Assembly: GCF_014898055.3 (NCBI RefSeq)
Contig: NW_023601433.1
Location: 84,019,106-84,083,105 of the forward strand
Length of the DNA stretch: 64,000 bases
From: Talpa occidentalis
Taxonomy: Eukaryota; Chordata; Mammalia; Eulipotyphla; Talpidae
Reading direction: 5' to 3'
The notes below the pieces were generated by a model. It searched no databases, had not been told where the DNA came from, and saw only the letters and a program-made list of their open reading frames with translations. Position 1 is the first letter of the stretch; every line of letters starts with the position of its first letter. This document shows, piece after piece, positions 48,101 through 57,650 of the stretch. The position numbers and the translations under genes are program-made.

Positions 48101-51100
48101 GTGCCAGTCATGCTGGCTGTCAGCTCTGCAGCTGACTGTCTTGGTGTGCCCTGATTCAGCCTGGGGCTCCCACAGGCTGCACCACCCAGGCGCCCTAGCC
48201 AGTGATGTCCCACTGGCTTTGGCCAATAGGAGGCACAAGTGTTAGATCAGAGGGTAGAAAGAAGGAAGAACCTAGAATATACCCCCCTCTGCTTCAGACG
48301 GCTTTTCCGGCAGTGGCTGCCGCTCTTCTTAGACAGGAAATGGTGGTAATTCCAGCTTCCCCTGGGTGACCCCAGTCCCCAGCTCACCCCGATTACCACT
48401 TCCTCCTGTGATGGCTTCCTGCCTTTGACAATCGCTGGGTGGCTCCACCCTCCCCTGGTTGGCCTCTCAACCCTTCCATCACCCGTATAATGGGTTTTCT
48501 TTCTTTCTTTTTTTTTTTTTTTAAAGATTTATTTATTTTTGCATACAAGAACTGGGGTGTAAGCCAAAGGTGGGGGGTGAGAGGATTCACCAGAGGCAGA
48601 GTGGGGAGCAGAACAGGAGAATCTACCGAAATACACTGCTGAGGGGAGCAGCGGGCGAGTCAGGAGAGGTCTGCTGCGCCATGCGGGTCACCTCCCTGGT
48701 TGGGGATTGAACTTGTGCTGCAGTGGCTGTGGATAGCTTCCTAGTGCTGATGCTTAACCACTTGTGCCACCAGGGAGACCCCCACCCCCATCCTGTTAAT
48801 GGATTTGCTGTATCTAAACACTTAGAATGTCTGTCCTTGCTGGTTGGCCCATTCCACACTCGATTTTCCTGCCCTTGTCACTAAGTTAAAAACTGCTTTC
48901 CAGCGAGCGGTCCCATGTAAACACTGCAGCAAATCTAAGATGTACTACAGCAACTATTGATGCCACAGCCATGCCAGCACGGCCGCACTACCTGCTTACC
49001 CCTTCTTTTCTCAGGGACGACGGAGACCAGAGAGTGCACCAAAGTCCCCAGCTGCCAGGGCCGACAGAGGCCACCATGACGGCTCCGAAAGCCAGGCTGG
49101 AGGTCCTCGCCGTGGCCCCTCTCTACCAAGGCCCCGACATCAATAGGATCAGACTGACGGCAGAGCCAGCCAAAAAGCCACCCGCCCACCTCAAGCCCCT
49201 GCTCTTCTCTGACACCAAACACACCACCGTTGAGGCCAAGAGGATCATGTCTGTGGTGGACGAGACCATCCACAAGGTGGAGCTGGTGACCCTGCTGTCC
49301 CACGTGCCCCCCAGGTTCCATGTTCTGGAGGGGCTGCTGAAAGAGGACATCATGAAGGCACTGAGAGAGCACGAGGGGCTCTGCCAGAGCCTCCAGGTCA
49401 ATCTTGAGCACCTGGAGGAAGAAATGCAGCAAGAGGAAGAGGAGGAGGAGGGGTGGCCCCAGGACCTCGTCCCCTCCCTGGACCCGCAGGGGCTCACTGT
49501 CTCCTCCCTCTCGCAGCAGATCAAAGACTCCACTAGGAACATCTTGAGGCTCTTGCTCAATAACCCCCAGGCTGCCAGGCTCTTGAAGACGCAGGTGCTG
49601 AGCCGCAGTGCGGAGGCCCAGAAGTTTATTGACAGCCTGATTGAGCTCCGGGGCTTCCTGTTTGAGAAACTGCTCACTAGTCCCACGGAGGCGCGGGAAA
49701 AGGCCCAGTTCATACAGGACGTCAGCAGGAGGAACAGGAGGAACCAAGAGATCATCGATGAGCTTGAGCAGGAGCTGGCGGAGAGCATGAAGAGCAGGGA
49801 CAAAGAGGTATCACCCCACCACACTCGTAAAACGGGAAGGAGCCCCGCAGAGGAGCCGCAGGGTTCTGCCTCAGGGACTTAAGTAGTTGTTTTCTATTGT
49901 TCTGAGCACTCATTAGGTGTTGGGTTTTATAAACAAGCCCTTGCTCTTCCAGCTCCATGGAATTTGTGGTGATGAAGGAAGGTATTTAAAAGGCTGATTT
50001 GTTCACAATTTTGAGAAGTGCAGTGAAGGGTAGGTGCAGGATGCTGCAAGGGAGCATTACAGAATTGAACTTCATCCAAAAGGGCAAGGGACATTGAAAC
50101 CAAGATGTGAAGAATAAGAGGGGATGAGCCCAACAGGAGAGGGAGGGCAGGGCCTTCCAGGCAAGGGGTAGTCTGACTTTCCCGCAGTGGGTTGGGTAAG
50201 TAAATCCTTAAGCTTTGCGGGTCCTGCGGTCTTAGTTACAGCTCCTGAGCTCAGCTGCGCCATCGTAGTGAATGCAGCCGTAGCCCATCTGTGAATGAGG
50301 GGGTCGTATTCCAGTAAAACTTTACCTACAACTTTACCTACAACTTTGGAGCTTGAGCGCTGCTCCAGCTTCATTCACCCAGCTAGCAGGGAGGAGGGGG
50401 CTCATCCTGCCCTTTGGAGACACAACCGTCAAGTTTTTATCTACCCCCAGTGGCTAGACCCTGCGCAAGGTGTCCATACCTGAGGCCACCTTCCCAGCGA
50501 AACACTCTGCTCTGAGCCTTTCCCAGGAGAGCTGATCCTGGGCACAGGCCCTCATTGTCATCCCCTGCATGGTCCATGAGAGATCCAGGCTCTCTGAAGT
50601 TCTTTGCCACCCCCTTTTCCCCACACTGGCTCAGGAGGCCCCTCCTTATAGTGTCAAGGAATTTCTCCTTTTTTTTTTTTTTTTAAGATTTATTTATTTA
50701 TTCATACAAGCACTGGGTATAGTCAGAAGCACAAGAGGGTGAGAGAATTCACCAGAGCCAGGGGGGAGAGCAGAACAGGCAGATTGATGAGGTACACTGC
50801 TGAGGGGAGCAGCAGGCGCGGCAGGAGAGCCATGTGGGACCCCTCGCCCAGCGGCCAGGGATCGAACCGGCACTGCAGAGGCTGCGGGCAGCTTCGCAAC
50901 CCAGTGCTCAACCACTGCGCCACCAGGGAGGCCCAAGGAATTTCTCCTTTAAGGCATTCACCAGAGTTTGTGGATAAACACCCATGAGATTATTTTATTG
51001 GGTCTGAAGGCCCATAAAAAGCACAGACCTTGTCCCCTGGCTGTCCATGGTACCCACAGGGAGCCTGGCACAAAAGGGGGTACCGTGACTACCGTAGAGT

Positions 51101-54100
51101 GGGGGGTGGCAGGCTGCGGGTGCCCAGGCAGGGGAGGGGACCCCCAGATTAAGGGATGTCACCGAGGGACAAAGAGGGTTTTGCTGGTCCCCTTTGGGTG
51201 GCCAAACCAGCACGGAGCTCCCCACTTAGACAGATCTGGAGTCCAGGTGGGCTGACTTCATCGTGTCACTGGACGGCAGTATAAAACTAGCGGTGACACA
51301 AGCAGGCATGTGGTGGGGGGTCTGCCAGCGAAGCTGTGACTGCTCTGCAGCCCCACGCGGAGAGCCTGCAGCCTTGCCCCCCGCACTTCTTCCCCCCTTC
51401 AAGTATCTTGGCCAACTGGACACGCCTGCCCTGCGAGTGTCACCGCTGTCCCAGCCCTGTCCTGTGGCCTGCGTTCTGCACTCTGCACTCAGCCGGGAGA
51501 TACAGGGTGGATCAGATAGACCTGGCTTCCCACCCCGCCCCAGCCCAAGACAGATGACTTGACCCTCTCCTCTGTAACCCCCTATCCTAATGGGGGGAAG
51601 GGGTGTGCGGTAGGATTCAATGAGATCACAACACTCACACGGTCCCACAACTCCCCTCACCTCCCCCCCATGACTGATGAGCATCATCGTGTAGGTATTT
51701 GATTAACAGGCCCTCTCCTCTTCCCGGCCCAGCTGGAGAAGGACAGCTTCGTGATCCGAGAACTGAAAAACCACTTGTATCAAGTGCTCAAGTTCTCAGA
51801 GAACAGCCTCCTTCGCGCCAAGCAGGAGGCGGAGAAGCAGCAGAGGGCGGACTTCCGGGCCTCGCAGGCCAGGGTGGCCAAGATCCAGCAGGAGCTCCTG
51901 ATGCTGCGGTCCCAGTTCAACAACCTGCTCGCAGAGAACTGGGAGGCCGAGCAGGCGCTGAGAAAGGTGCCCTGGGAAGTGGGGAGGAGGGAGCTGGGGA
52001 GCCCCTGGGGAGGGGAGGGGAGGGGGCACAAGGAGGTCCAGCTCATCTCAGCTGGGGCCAGGCTGCTCCAGCTCCCTGGGGGAGCCCCCAACGCACCCAA
52101 GGAGGGCACAACACACTGGCCCAGGGACTGGGGGCAGAGAGGAGAGAGACCCCTGTCCCAAGGGGCACCACTCTGTGAGCTTGGGCAAGCACCTTAGCTC
52201 CTCTGAGCCCCATGGGGCTAATATACAAAGGACAGGAAGCAGCTCATGAACCTCAGGGAAATCACTTAACTCCCTTCCAGTCTCAGTGCTCACATCTCTA
52301 AGTGAAAGTGATCAAGATGGTGTTTGTGGATGGTTATGAGAATTAAGTGAGATGATAGTGGGTGCCCAATATTTTTTCAGTTGCCTTTTCCATCATCTCA
52401 ATCCAAATCCATGCCCAGCATGCACCCAGCTTGTCCCAAATCCCCTTCCTCACATAGGGCACCCTTTCTAACACTTGTGCCAGATTTTGGTGTCATGATG
52501 CTTTTGAGCATCTAATGGAACCCATGGGCCTTCCCCCCTAAAAAGGCACAGATGCACATACACATGCCCGTGGGCCATTCTTGGGGACCGCCATCCCCTG
52601 AAGCCTTTTAAGTGTCCAAGTGAACCGTATGGATCAGGCAGCAGATTGATTTAATTAAGGTGAAACACACAGAACATACAATTAACCATTGTACAGTGAA
52701 CAGCTGACTGACACTTGGCAAAGCTATGCACCAGCACCCCAGTCTAGCCCCAAAACATGTTCTCCAGCTCAAAATAAACCCTGTACCCACTGAGCAGTTT
52801 CTCCCCAGCCCCTGGGAACTGCTAATCTGCTTTCTGTCCCTGAGGATTTGCCTGTGCTGGAATGCTTCACACAGATGGAATCTAGAATACATGGAATCTA
52901 GACTCATGACTGAGTCTCACTCTGCATCATGTATTCAAGGTTCACGCACTTGGCATTTATCATTCCTTTTTGTGGCTGAATAATATTCCACTGTATGTGT
53001 GGGAGCTCATCTTTTAGAAACAAAATGAGAGCCCATCTTCCTATTGCATCTCAAGCTCCTCTCCACCCCCCAGAAGAAAACTCCCACACACGCTCACACA
53101 CACACACACACACACACGTGAGAGCCTCTCACTCTGGTTCCACGAGGCCCATACTGCCCCTTGGCACTCTGCTCCAGCACTCAGACTTGATTTCTGTTCT
53201 CTAACACCACAAGCTTATTCCCACCCCAGGGCCTTTGCACCTGCTGCTCTCTCTACCTAGAATCTGAGGATTTGCCTGTGCAGGCTGCCATCTTCAAATA
53301 CACATTCCACCACCCATATTGGCTCTGCGGCCCTGGGCAAGTGAGTTAGCAAGTTTGAGGCTGTTTCCTCATCTATGAAATGGGGAGAAACTTGCCTTGG
53401 GTGATGGACTCAGTAGGTGAGGTAGGTAAAGCATACCCCATGGGGCCTGCTGATGCAGAACGCTCGGCACTGTTAATGTTATTGTTATTCCATTAAACAA
53501 TGATTAATTGAATTTTTTTTAGAAGAAATATAAAGTAGAGACAGAAATCCAGAACTGGATCCAGAAGTATGACACGGAGATGAGTGAAAAGCAGGTATTT
53601 ATGGCTGTATACACAAGTCTCACTCAAGCATGTTTCCCAGGATACTCTAGGAAGGACACGTGGGGTTCTGAACCTCCCCAGAGACCTTGGAACATGCCAC
53701 CCCTCACCCCAACCCCCTCCCCCCACAGGGCCCTGCCCCTTCCCACACTCAGGGGTTTGTCTAGCCTGGGGCTGGAAGAGAGAGGTGGGAAGGAAGGTGC
53801 CAGAAGCCGAGAGCCACAGGAAGTGCCTGACACTGGCCTCGTGATCTTGGCTCCATCTAGTGTCCATCTAGTGTCTCCATCCATGCTTCCCGGTGCCCTC
53901 CCTGCTCAGCCTACAGCCACCCCCAGTCCAGGGCTCACCCCAAGAGCAAGCCTCCACCACTCCCTCACCTGGAAAGTTTCTATGGGGTGCCGGGTGCTGG
54001 GGCCCATGTCTCCAAATGATGTCATTAGGAAGTTCTACTCCAGTGTCATTCCCAGCTGTGTGGCCTTAACTGCAGTCCTTGCCCTTCCTGAGCCTGTTTC

Positions 54101-55245
54101 TTCCTCTAATCAATGGAGACAATGATTCTGTGCTGGGTCCGTGGTGGGGATTGAGGCCCCTTGTGCCTGCACCCAGGATCTGGGGCTCAGGGAACCGTAC
54201 AGTCTCCACCCAGCTCGGTAATGACACTGGGCCAGGGAAGCCTGGCGAGCCCTGGAGGTGACACCAGCCTCCCTGTAGTCCAAAATCAGGGTGCTGTTCA
54301 GAGAAGGGCTTGGAGGCTGTGCTGCTCCTCTGGTCCCTATGAGAGTGGTGGCTTCTGCAGCAGTGGAGACTGGCCTCTTCACTTCTGTGCCCTCTAAAAG
54401 TGCTTCACTTCCAGTAGATTCAGGAAGAAGGGATGGAGAGAGGTGTGTGTGTGATGACACAGGAGAGGCTGTGGTTAGACACAGGGAACTGTGGGACTCA
54501 GTGACCTGAGATGTTGCTGCAGGACAGCCACAACTCAGCAGCTTGCATTTCTGTGCCCCTGTATGCCTGCACCACACCCACACATGGTGCCCTTCCTGTC
54601 ATTCAACCCTAGAAACAGTGCCCACCCTGCCCCTAGCCCCAAACTTGGAATCGTCCCCATTCCAGATGACAAATAAGGCTTGAAAGGTGAAGCCCCTCGA
54701 GGTGTGGCTGAGCCAGGATTTGAAACTCAGTCTGCCCCCCACACCAGCCTGTGTTCTGTCCCCCATTTCTGACAGGGTTTCGGTCGGGTCCCACCGTGAG
54801 CCTCACTGCTGCTGCGGCCGTCACCCCGGCCGGCTGCACAAAGGCTTAGTGCAGGTGCCACTGCTGGGGTGGGCTCACCGGTGGGCCAAGGGGCGCCTGC
54901 AGAGGAAGGCGGCGGGAGGTGCTCTCTGCTGGTGGCCCCACCCTGCGCTCCCCCCAGGAGGAGTACGAGGAGCTGGACACCATCCACAAGGAGGAGAAGG
55001 TCCAGCTGCAGGAGCTGAAGCAGAGGCACGGCGTGTTGGTGGAAGAGTTCGCGCAGATCCAGGCGGAGCGGGACGTGAACTCCAAAAAGAGGCTGGAGGC
55101 CGAGCAGGAGATGGTGCGCATGGTGCGGGCAGCCACCCTCATCCAGGCCGTGTGGAAGGGCTACCTGGTCCGCTCCATGCTCAGGTCCAAGAGGAAGAAG
55201 CGGGGCAAGGGCAAGGGCAAGGGCAAGGGCAAGGGCAAGAAATGA
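31459..55245 (+). CDS. IQCD: IQ motif containing D / dynein regulatory complex subunit 10
   Basis: DRC10 is a coiled-coil subunit of the nexin-dynein regulatory complex of motile cilia and sperm flagella. Four main exons (49015-49807, 51733-51966, 53523-53594, 54958-55245) give 441 residues from the ATG at 49076, against about 449 in human. Recognised stretches include [50 protein letters not shown] and an IQ motif ([12 protein letters not shown]), followed by a Lys/Gly tail. Exon 1 (ATG 31459, A at -3, G at +4) splices in frame into exon 2. This would add 31 residues ([11 protein letters not shown], then [20 protein letters not shown]), so either start is possible. All splice phases agree and there is no stop or frameshift. 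Confidence 0.9.
31897..32162 (-). mobile_element. SINE A copy
   Basis: Full minus copy just downstream of the IQCD CpG island. Near-perfect flanking repeats are CATTACACCAATTTT and CATTACAACAATGTTTT. Confidence 0.85.
32686..32958 (+). mobile_element. SINE A copy
   Basis: Full plus copy ending in AAATAAATCTTT and a poly-A run. The imperfect flanking repeat is AAAAAGCACATACTG and AAAAAGCAATTACTG. Confidence 0.86.
32975..33615 (+). mobile_element. L1M 3' fragment interrupted by a SINE A
   Basis: Sense L1M sequence (AATGCTAAGTGAAATAAGCC, AATAGTCAGATTCACAGACA, GGGAGTTATTATTTAATAGG) runs to 33279 and resumes at 33547 (CAATATTTTACCACAACC). The SINE between them is younger. Confidence 0.65.
33280..33546 (-). 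mobile_element. SINE A copy inside L1M
   Basis: Minus copy with T run on the left and degraded head (GCACCGCCAGGAA) on the right. It is somewhat diverged and carries one intermediate feature, GCGCGGGAGGG, shared with subfamily B. Confidence 0.83.
34076..34300. mobile_element. MER5A-like hAT element
   Basis: GGGTTTCTCAATAGTGGCAC, then TGGCATTTGGGCTGAATAAT, TTCTTTGTGGTGG and GTTGTGACAACCA match MER5A in the opposite orientation to the copy at 30066. Confidence 0.7.
35385..35676 (-). mobile_element. SINE A copy with target-site duplication
   Basis: Minus copy flanked by TGGCAGAATTTTCT at 35371-35384 and 35679-35692. It contains a short internal duplication near 35475-35495 (TTTACCAGAGGATTCACCAG). 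Confidence 0.88.
36550..36775. mobile_element. MER5A-like hAT element
   Basis: CCAGTGGTTCTCCACCAGGG to AGAGTTATCTGGCCAGAATG and ATTCAGAAACC. It has terminal sequences of MER5A. Confidence 0.7.
36805..36832 (+). repeat. (CA)n microsatellite
   Basis: About 14 CA units directly abutting a SINE A whose head is shortened to GGTGATGCAGGGGTTAGG. Confidence 0.9.
36833..37110 (+). mobile_element. SINE A copy with damaged 5' end
   Basis: Plus copy missing its first bases, where a (CA)n tract lies. It ends with a 14-base A run. Confidence 0.82.
37688..38263 (-). mobile_element. SINE A interrupted by a SINE B
   Basis: Outer minus SINE A with tail at 37688-37714, resuming at 37973 and ending with the head at 38263. 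The target-site duplication TCAGGGACCACTATT lies at 37673-37687 and 38264-38278. Confidence 0.88.
37716..37972 (+). mobile_element. SINE B nested in SINE A (opposite strand)
   Basis: Plus-strand SINE B (GGCCTCCCCGGTGGCGCAGT to CTGTACCCAGTGCTTGTATA). The 18-base direct repeat AAAGATTTATTTATTTAT is at 37697-37714 and 37973-37990, copied from the tail of the host SINE. Confidence 0.9.
38480..38680 (-). repeat. MIR fragment
   Basis: GGGTCACTGTCCCCCTTTTA, then ACGAGGAAGTCAAAGCTTAG and CAGAAACACACATCAAGGAA resemble antisense MIR. Confidence 0.5.
40120..41560 (-). mobile_element. L1M ORF2-region fragment
   Basis: Antisense of the L1 reverse-transcriptase region, recognisable from GGGAACATCTTGGCCTTCCC, GATTTTGTCAAATACTTCTC, GATGTGATCATAATTTTTTT and CCAGTGAAATCATCTAGCCC. 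It is full of stops and split by a SINE A. The extent is approximate. Confidence 0.75.
40527..40796 (-). mobile_element. SINE A copy inside L1M
   Basis: Minus copy with head TGTGCCACCAGGGAGGCCCA. Both flanks are L1 sequence. Confidence 0.85.
41938..42128 (+). mobile_element. SINE A, 5'-truncated copy
   Basis: Begins in the body (CCCGGCCCGCCAGGGAGG) and ends ATGCATAAATAAATAAATCT. Confidence 0.8.
42129..42157 (+). repeat. (TA)n microsatellite at SINE tail
   Basis: About 14 TA units replacing the usual A run of the SINE. Confidence 0.9.
42600..42830 (+). repeat. MIR fragment
   Basis: CACTCACTAGCTGTAAACAA, TTGTAAAATGGAGGTAATCA and CAGTGCTGGGCACATGGTAA follow the MIR consensus order. Confidence 0.65.
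46914..47190 (-). mobile_element. SINE B copy
   Basis: Nearly consensus minus copy with diagnostic AAGCACTGGGTACAGTCAGA and head CTGAGCCACCGGGGAGGCCC. Flanking similarity is CATCGTTGATTTTTT and CATCACTGATTTTTT. Confidence 0.88.
47458..47737 (-). mobile_element. SINE A copy with (TTCT)n tail
   Basis: The tail side begins with a TTTC microsatellite (47460-47480). Flanks GCAAAAAGC and GCAAAAAAGG look like a target-site duplication. Confidence 0.83.
47771..48043 (+). mobile_element. SINE A copy with target-site duplication
   Basis: Plus copy flanked by ATTGCATTCCT at 47757-47767 and 48044-48054. It carries a 'TCAGCACTATCAAGC' variant head region shared with the copy at 36833. Confidence 0.87.
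48507..48781 (-). mobile_element. SINE A copy
   Basis: Minus copy 230 bases before IQCD exon 2, ending TGTGCCACCAGGGAGACCCC. Confidence 0.85.
49015..49807 (+). CDS. IQCD: IQCD main N-terminal exon
   Basis: The acceptor CTTCTTTTCTCAG precedes 49015 and the donor GTATCA follows 49807. The ATG at 49076 has a full Kozak context (GCCACCATGA). It encodes residues 1-244: [18 protein letters not shown], then the conserved coiled-coil body. A glutamate run at about 49418-49450 is an in-frame low-complexity segment. The human start aligns about five residues downstream of this methionine. Confidence 0.93.
49808..51732. other. IQCD intron 2
   Basis: Holds a hAT-type element at about 50180-50330, with a short tandem repeat TTTACCTACAAC at 50321-50343, and a SINE B. 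The rest (50950-51700) is G+C-rich unique intron. Confidence 0.6.
50674..50933 (-). mobile_element. SINE B copy with target-site duplication
   Basis: Minus copy flanked by CAAGGAATTTCTCCTTT at 50657-50673 and 50934-50950, a 17-base perfect repeat. Confidence 0.9.
51733..51966 (+). CDS. IQCD: IQCD coiled-coil exon
   Basis: Residues 245-322, beginning [20 protein letters not shown] and ending EAEQALRK. It is strongly heptad-like, with 78 whole codons. The acceptor is CCCGGCCCAG and the donor GTGCCC. Joins to neighbouring exons reproduce the mammalian protein. Confidence 0.94.
52620..53000 (-). mobile_element. L1M fragment
   Basis: Antisense L1M (AATTAAGGTGAAACACACAG, CCAGCCCCTGGGAACTGCTA, GGCTGAATAATATTCCACTG). 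It ends abruptly at 53000, where an L2-like stretch starts. The same junction recurs near 58130. Confidence 0.65.
53001..53264. repeat. L2-like stretch with (CA)n, copy 1 of a duplicated segment
   Basis: Contains TTTTAGAAACAAAATGAGAG, a (CA)n run at about 53097-53118, and the L2 signature GGGCCTTTGCACCTGCTGCT. It pairs with 58130-58351. Confidence 0.6.
53523..53594 (+). CDS. IQCD: IQCD short exon
   Basis: Twenty-four codons, [20 protein letters not shown] and then SEKQ. The acceptor is a T run ending TTTTAG and the donor is GTATTT. It is in phase 0 on both sides and continues the coiled coil. Confidence 0.92.
54958..55245 (+). CDS. IQCD: IQCD terminal exon with IQ motif and GK tail
   Basis: Encodes [20 protein letters not shown], then the IQ calmodulin-binding motif starting at 55141 ([11 protein letters not shown]), and a basic tail of six Gly-Lys pairs encoded by six GGCAAG units (55204-55239). 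The stop TGA is at 55243-55245. The acceptor is GCTCCCCCCAG. Confidence 0.95.
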   Translation, partial: EEYEELDTIHKEEKVQLQELKQRHGVLVEEFAQIQAERDVNSKKRLEAEQEMVRMVRAATLIQAVWKGYLVRSMLRSKRKKRGKGKGKGKGKGKK

Positions 55246-55396
55246 GCCCCCGACACAGCAGCCCACTCGCCTCACCTCACCCCCCCAGAGCAGGCCAGGG
55301 AGCCGCACGCACGGCAGGGGCGGGGGGTGGGGGGTCCTGCCCTCCAGCTTCTATAGTTTTTCAAAAATTAGAAAGCATTTTAAACCACATCCTGTA

Positions 55397-55402
55397 AATA
55401 AA
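55397..55402 (+). promoter_or_regulatory. IQCD: IQCD polyadenylation signal
   Basis: AATAAA 152 bases after the stop, followed by a GT-rich stretch at about 55421-55440 (TGTTGGCCGTGTTGTGTCC). Cleavage is expected near 55415-55420, giving a short 3' untranslated region. Confidence 0.85.
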
Positions 55403-55419
55403 CCTCACTTCACCCAGGG

Positions 55420-56880
55420 CTGTTGGCCGTGTTGTGTCCACGCTTGCAGATGTTTCCCTGGGGGGAGCATGCAGAGCGCGGTGTGGCGTGCAGCCATTCC
55501 TTCCTTGAGTCGGTGGGAATCCAGACCCCGGGCTGCAGCCCCCCCAGTCCCAGACTGGAAGCCACATGGTTGCAGTGGCTACGCTGCACGCCGGGGCCCA
55601 GGGGTGCGTGTTACAGCTGCACACGGGGTCCAGGAGCAGGCAGAGAAGTCCGGGAGGAACTGGGTCTCAGGCTGCCCTCAGCCGGGCTCATTTGGCGCCC
55701 AGGTAGTTGAACAAACTATCTTTTAAAATTCATTGCTGGCATGTGAAAAATCAGGGCTTTCTGCCTTTTCTGGAAAAATCTTACCACCTTACTTGGCCTG
55801 CATGTTGCTTTTCTTTTAGTATAGTCCAGAGAAAAGAAGTGTATCTGGGCCTTGAATATTAAACATAAGGGTGAGGTTTAGATAAAGGCAGATATTTGCT
55901 GGGTGTTTCTAGTAAAATCAAGGAGGGAGGAAACTAATTTTTCGTTGAAGTTCTAGGAAGTTTAAACATCTACATGTTGAAAATGCAAAGCGCGTTTGTG
56001 GCCGGAGTATAAACCCTCGCTCCCCGCCCCGCCCTTCTGGCCCAGCACGGGGGGTTCACATGCGCCCCTGTTCCGGCCCCCTGTGGTCTCTCCCTGACAG
56101 CTCTTGAGCGTCCTGCTCTCCCCTTCTCCAACTCAATGATGTGGCTTCCAGCTGGGCTCTCCAGAACCCCGGTTCTTCTTGGAGGTGCAGAAGGGAAGCA
56201 GAGACAAGGAGAGACCCTGGCCATGCCCTCACCCAGCCCCGCAGGATGGGGTGTTAGGATTCTGGGTACCACTGCTCTCATCAAAGGCTGTGCTGGTTTC
56301 CATAAGGGACTCACCCCAGGGCTGGGCAGCGGATGAGGCCCTGAGGAAATAAGGCAGCCCCAGCGCTTCCCAAATGCAGGTGTGATTTCCAGCCTCTCAA
56401 CCCTTCTATGTGCCAAGCCCAAGTTTTGTGGAAACGGGGGAATGTGTACATGTGATTTCAAAGCAGGAGACACAATGGCCCGCCTTGGCGCTCAGGAAGA
56501 GCTAGCCGACCCACGTCAGTGGTTTCAGCCGGAGCAGCCAGCACCGCTGCATTCCCGATCTCCAGCTGCCACTGCCGATGCCCACCCCGTCCTCGCGCTG
56601 CCTGCCGTACCACCCAGCCTTGTTCTCCAGACCCAACCTGGTCTGTCCTCTCTTTCCTTACCCTTTGGGAAAAAGAAATCGGCAGAAATCATGGCTTTGA
56701 TGAGCTAGTGATATATTTCATACATAAAAATAAATGCATGGCTATTAAGATAAAACAATGTCCACCCACCTATGACCCAGACCCCTGTGGTCCACATTCT
56801 ATGCCTGGGAAAAGTCCAGACTCAGCTGGAAACGTCCTGAGCAGGAAGTTTGGCGTGAAGGGAGGGAGGAAGCCTCCAGG
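55420..56880. other. Intergenic gap between convergent IQCD and RITA1
   Basis: About 1.5 kb between the two polyadenylation sites. I see no gene and no SINE. The first half is moderately G+C-rich and the middle (55730-55980) is A+T-rich. Confidence 0.6.
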
Positions 56881-56895
56881 CTGGCGATCAGACAG

Positions 56896-56901
56896 TTTAT
56901 T
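56896..56901 (-). promoter_or_regulatory. RITA1: RITA1 polyadenylation signal
   Basis: AATAAA on the minus strand, about 245 bases after the RITA1 stop. The intervening 57145-56902 would be the 3' untranslated region. No other AATAAA lies closer to the stop. Confidence 0.7.
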
Positions 56902-57145
56902 CACACTTGGCACAAGGAGATGTGATGGCGGTGGGCCCCCGGGTTGGCACTGATGCGTCCGCTGGCTAAGACGGGAATGGAAATGGGCATCTCCAGGGGC
57001 GGCCCTCAAGCCCACATGGGGTGAGGGGAAGCAGGGAGCATCTAGAGATGGTCAGATCCTACCCTGTTTCTTCAGTGCCTCCGCAGAGGCGCCCCTGACT
57101 GTGATCCCAGCATGGGGGAGAGGACTGAAGAAAGGGCTATGAGGC

Positions 57146-57650
57146 TCATTTCCAAGGGGGCCTTGGTTTCTGGGTGGCCCCACCTCGACGGGGTGTAGCT
57201 GGCACTGAAACACTGATTGGGCGAAGCCTGGGGGTCACCAGGGGGTTCCGGAAGGTCACCCCCGATGGGGACGGCCTGGGATCCGGAGGCCTACTTTCTG
57301 GGGCACTGGTGGGTGCGTGACCAGGGCTGGGGACATTCAGGTGGGTGAGGGAATGGGAACGCCCTCTCCTCAGAGGACGCGGAGAGCTTAACTCACCCAC
57401 TGACAACCTCCGGGAGTCTGCTGCCACTCCGGGCCCAGTCTTCGAGGGACCAGTGGGGTGAATGGCTCTCACTGGGGTCTCCCTGGAGCGGGGCGAGTGG
57501 CTGCCCCGAGGAGTAGCTGGGGGTGTCCAGAAGAGGGTGTGGAGTTTTGCAGCATCTGCTTTTGCCATCCACGGGGCCTCCCAGCTGGTGCCCTTGGGGC
57601 GGGAGCCAAACAGAGACTCATCACAGTAAGATGGCGTGTGGCTGATCAGT
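57146..57650 (-). CDS. RITA1: RITA1 terminal coding exon
   Basis: Begins after acceptor TCTTCTGCAG with a base that completes an arginine codon, then LISHTPSYCDESLFGSR. It ends with PPWK and TGA at 57146-57148. It contains the RBPJ-binding tryptophan motif and the tubulin-binding C-terminus. Confidence 0.94.

Larger units (their letters stand above)
31491..49014. other. IQCD intron 1 (17.5 kb)
   Basis: The most SINE-dense part of the window, plus L1M, MER5A and MIR copies. Two repeat-poor, A/T-rich blocks (38850-39230 and 42880-43600) look unlike the neighbours. The stretches 43600-46900 and 38280-40100 show no coding exon that I can support. Confidence 0.6.
51967..54957. other. IQCD introns 3 and 4
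   Basis: Apart from the 72-base exon at 53523, it holds MIR pieces (about 52180-52370 and 53320-53480), the L1M-L2 segment with (CA)n, and unclassified sequence at 53600-54950. No further exon is supported. Confidence 0.6.

Noticed and set aside
48935..49747. 270-codon minus-strand frame opposite IQCD
   Set aside because: Antisense shadow of the IQCD coiled-coil exon, with no independent support.
54727..55308. 193-codon minus-strand frame opposite the IQCD terminal exon
   Set aside because: Leu/Ala-rich antisense of the Gly-Lys repeat and coiled coil.
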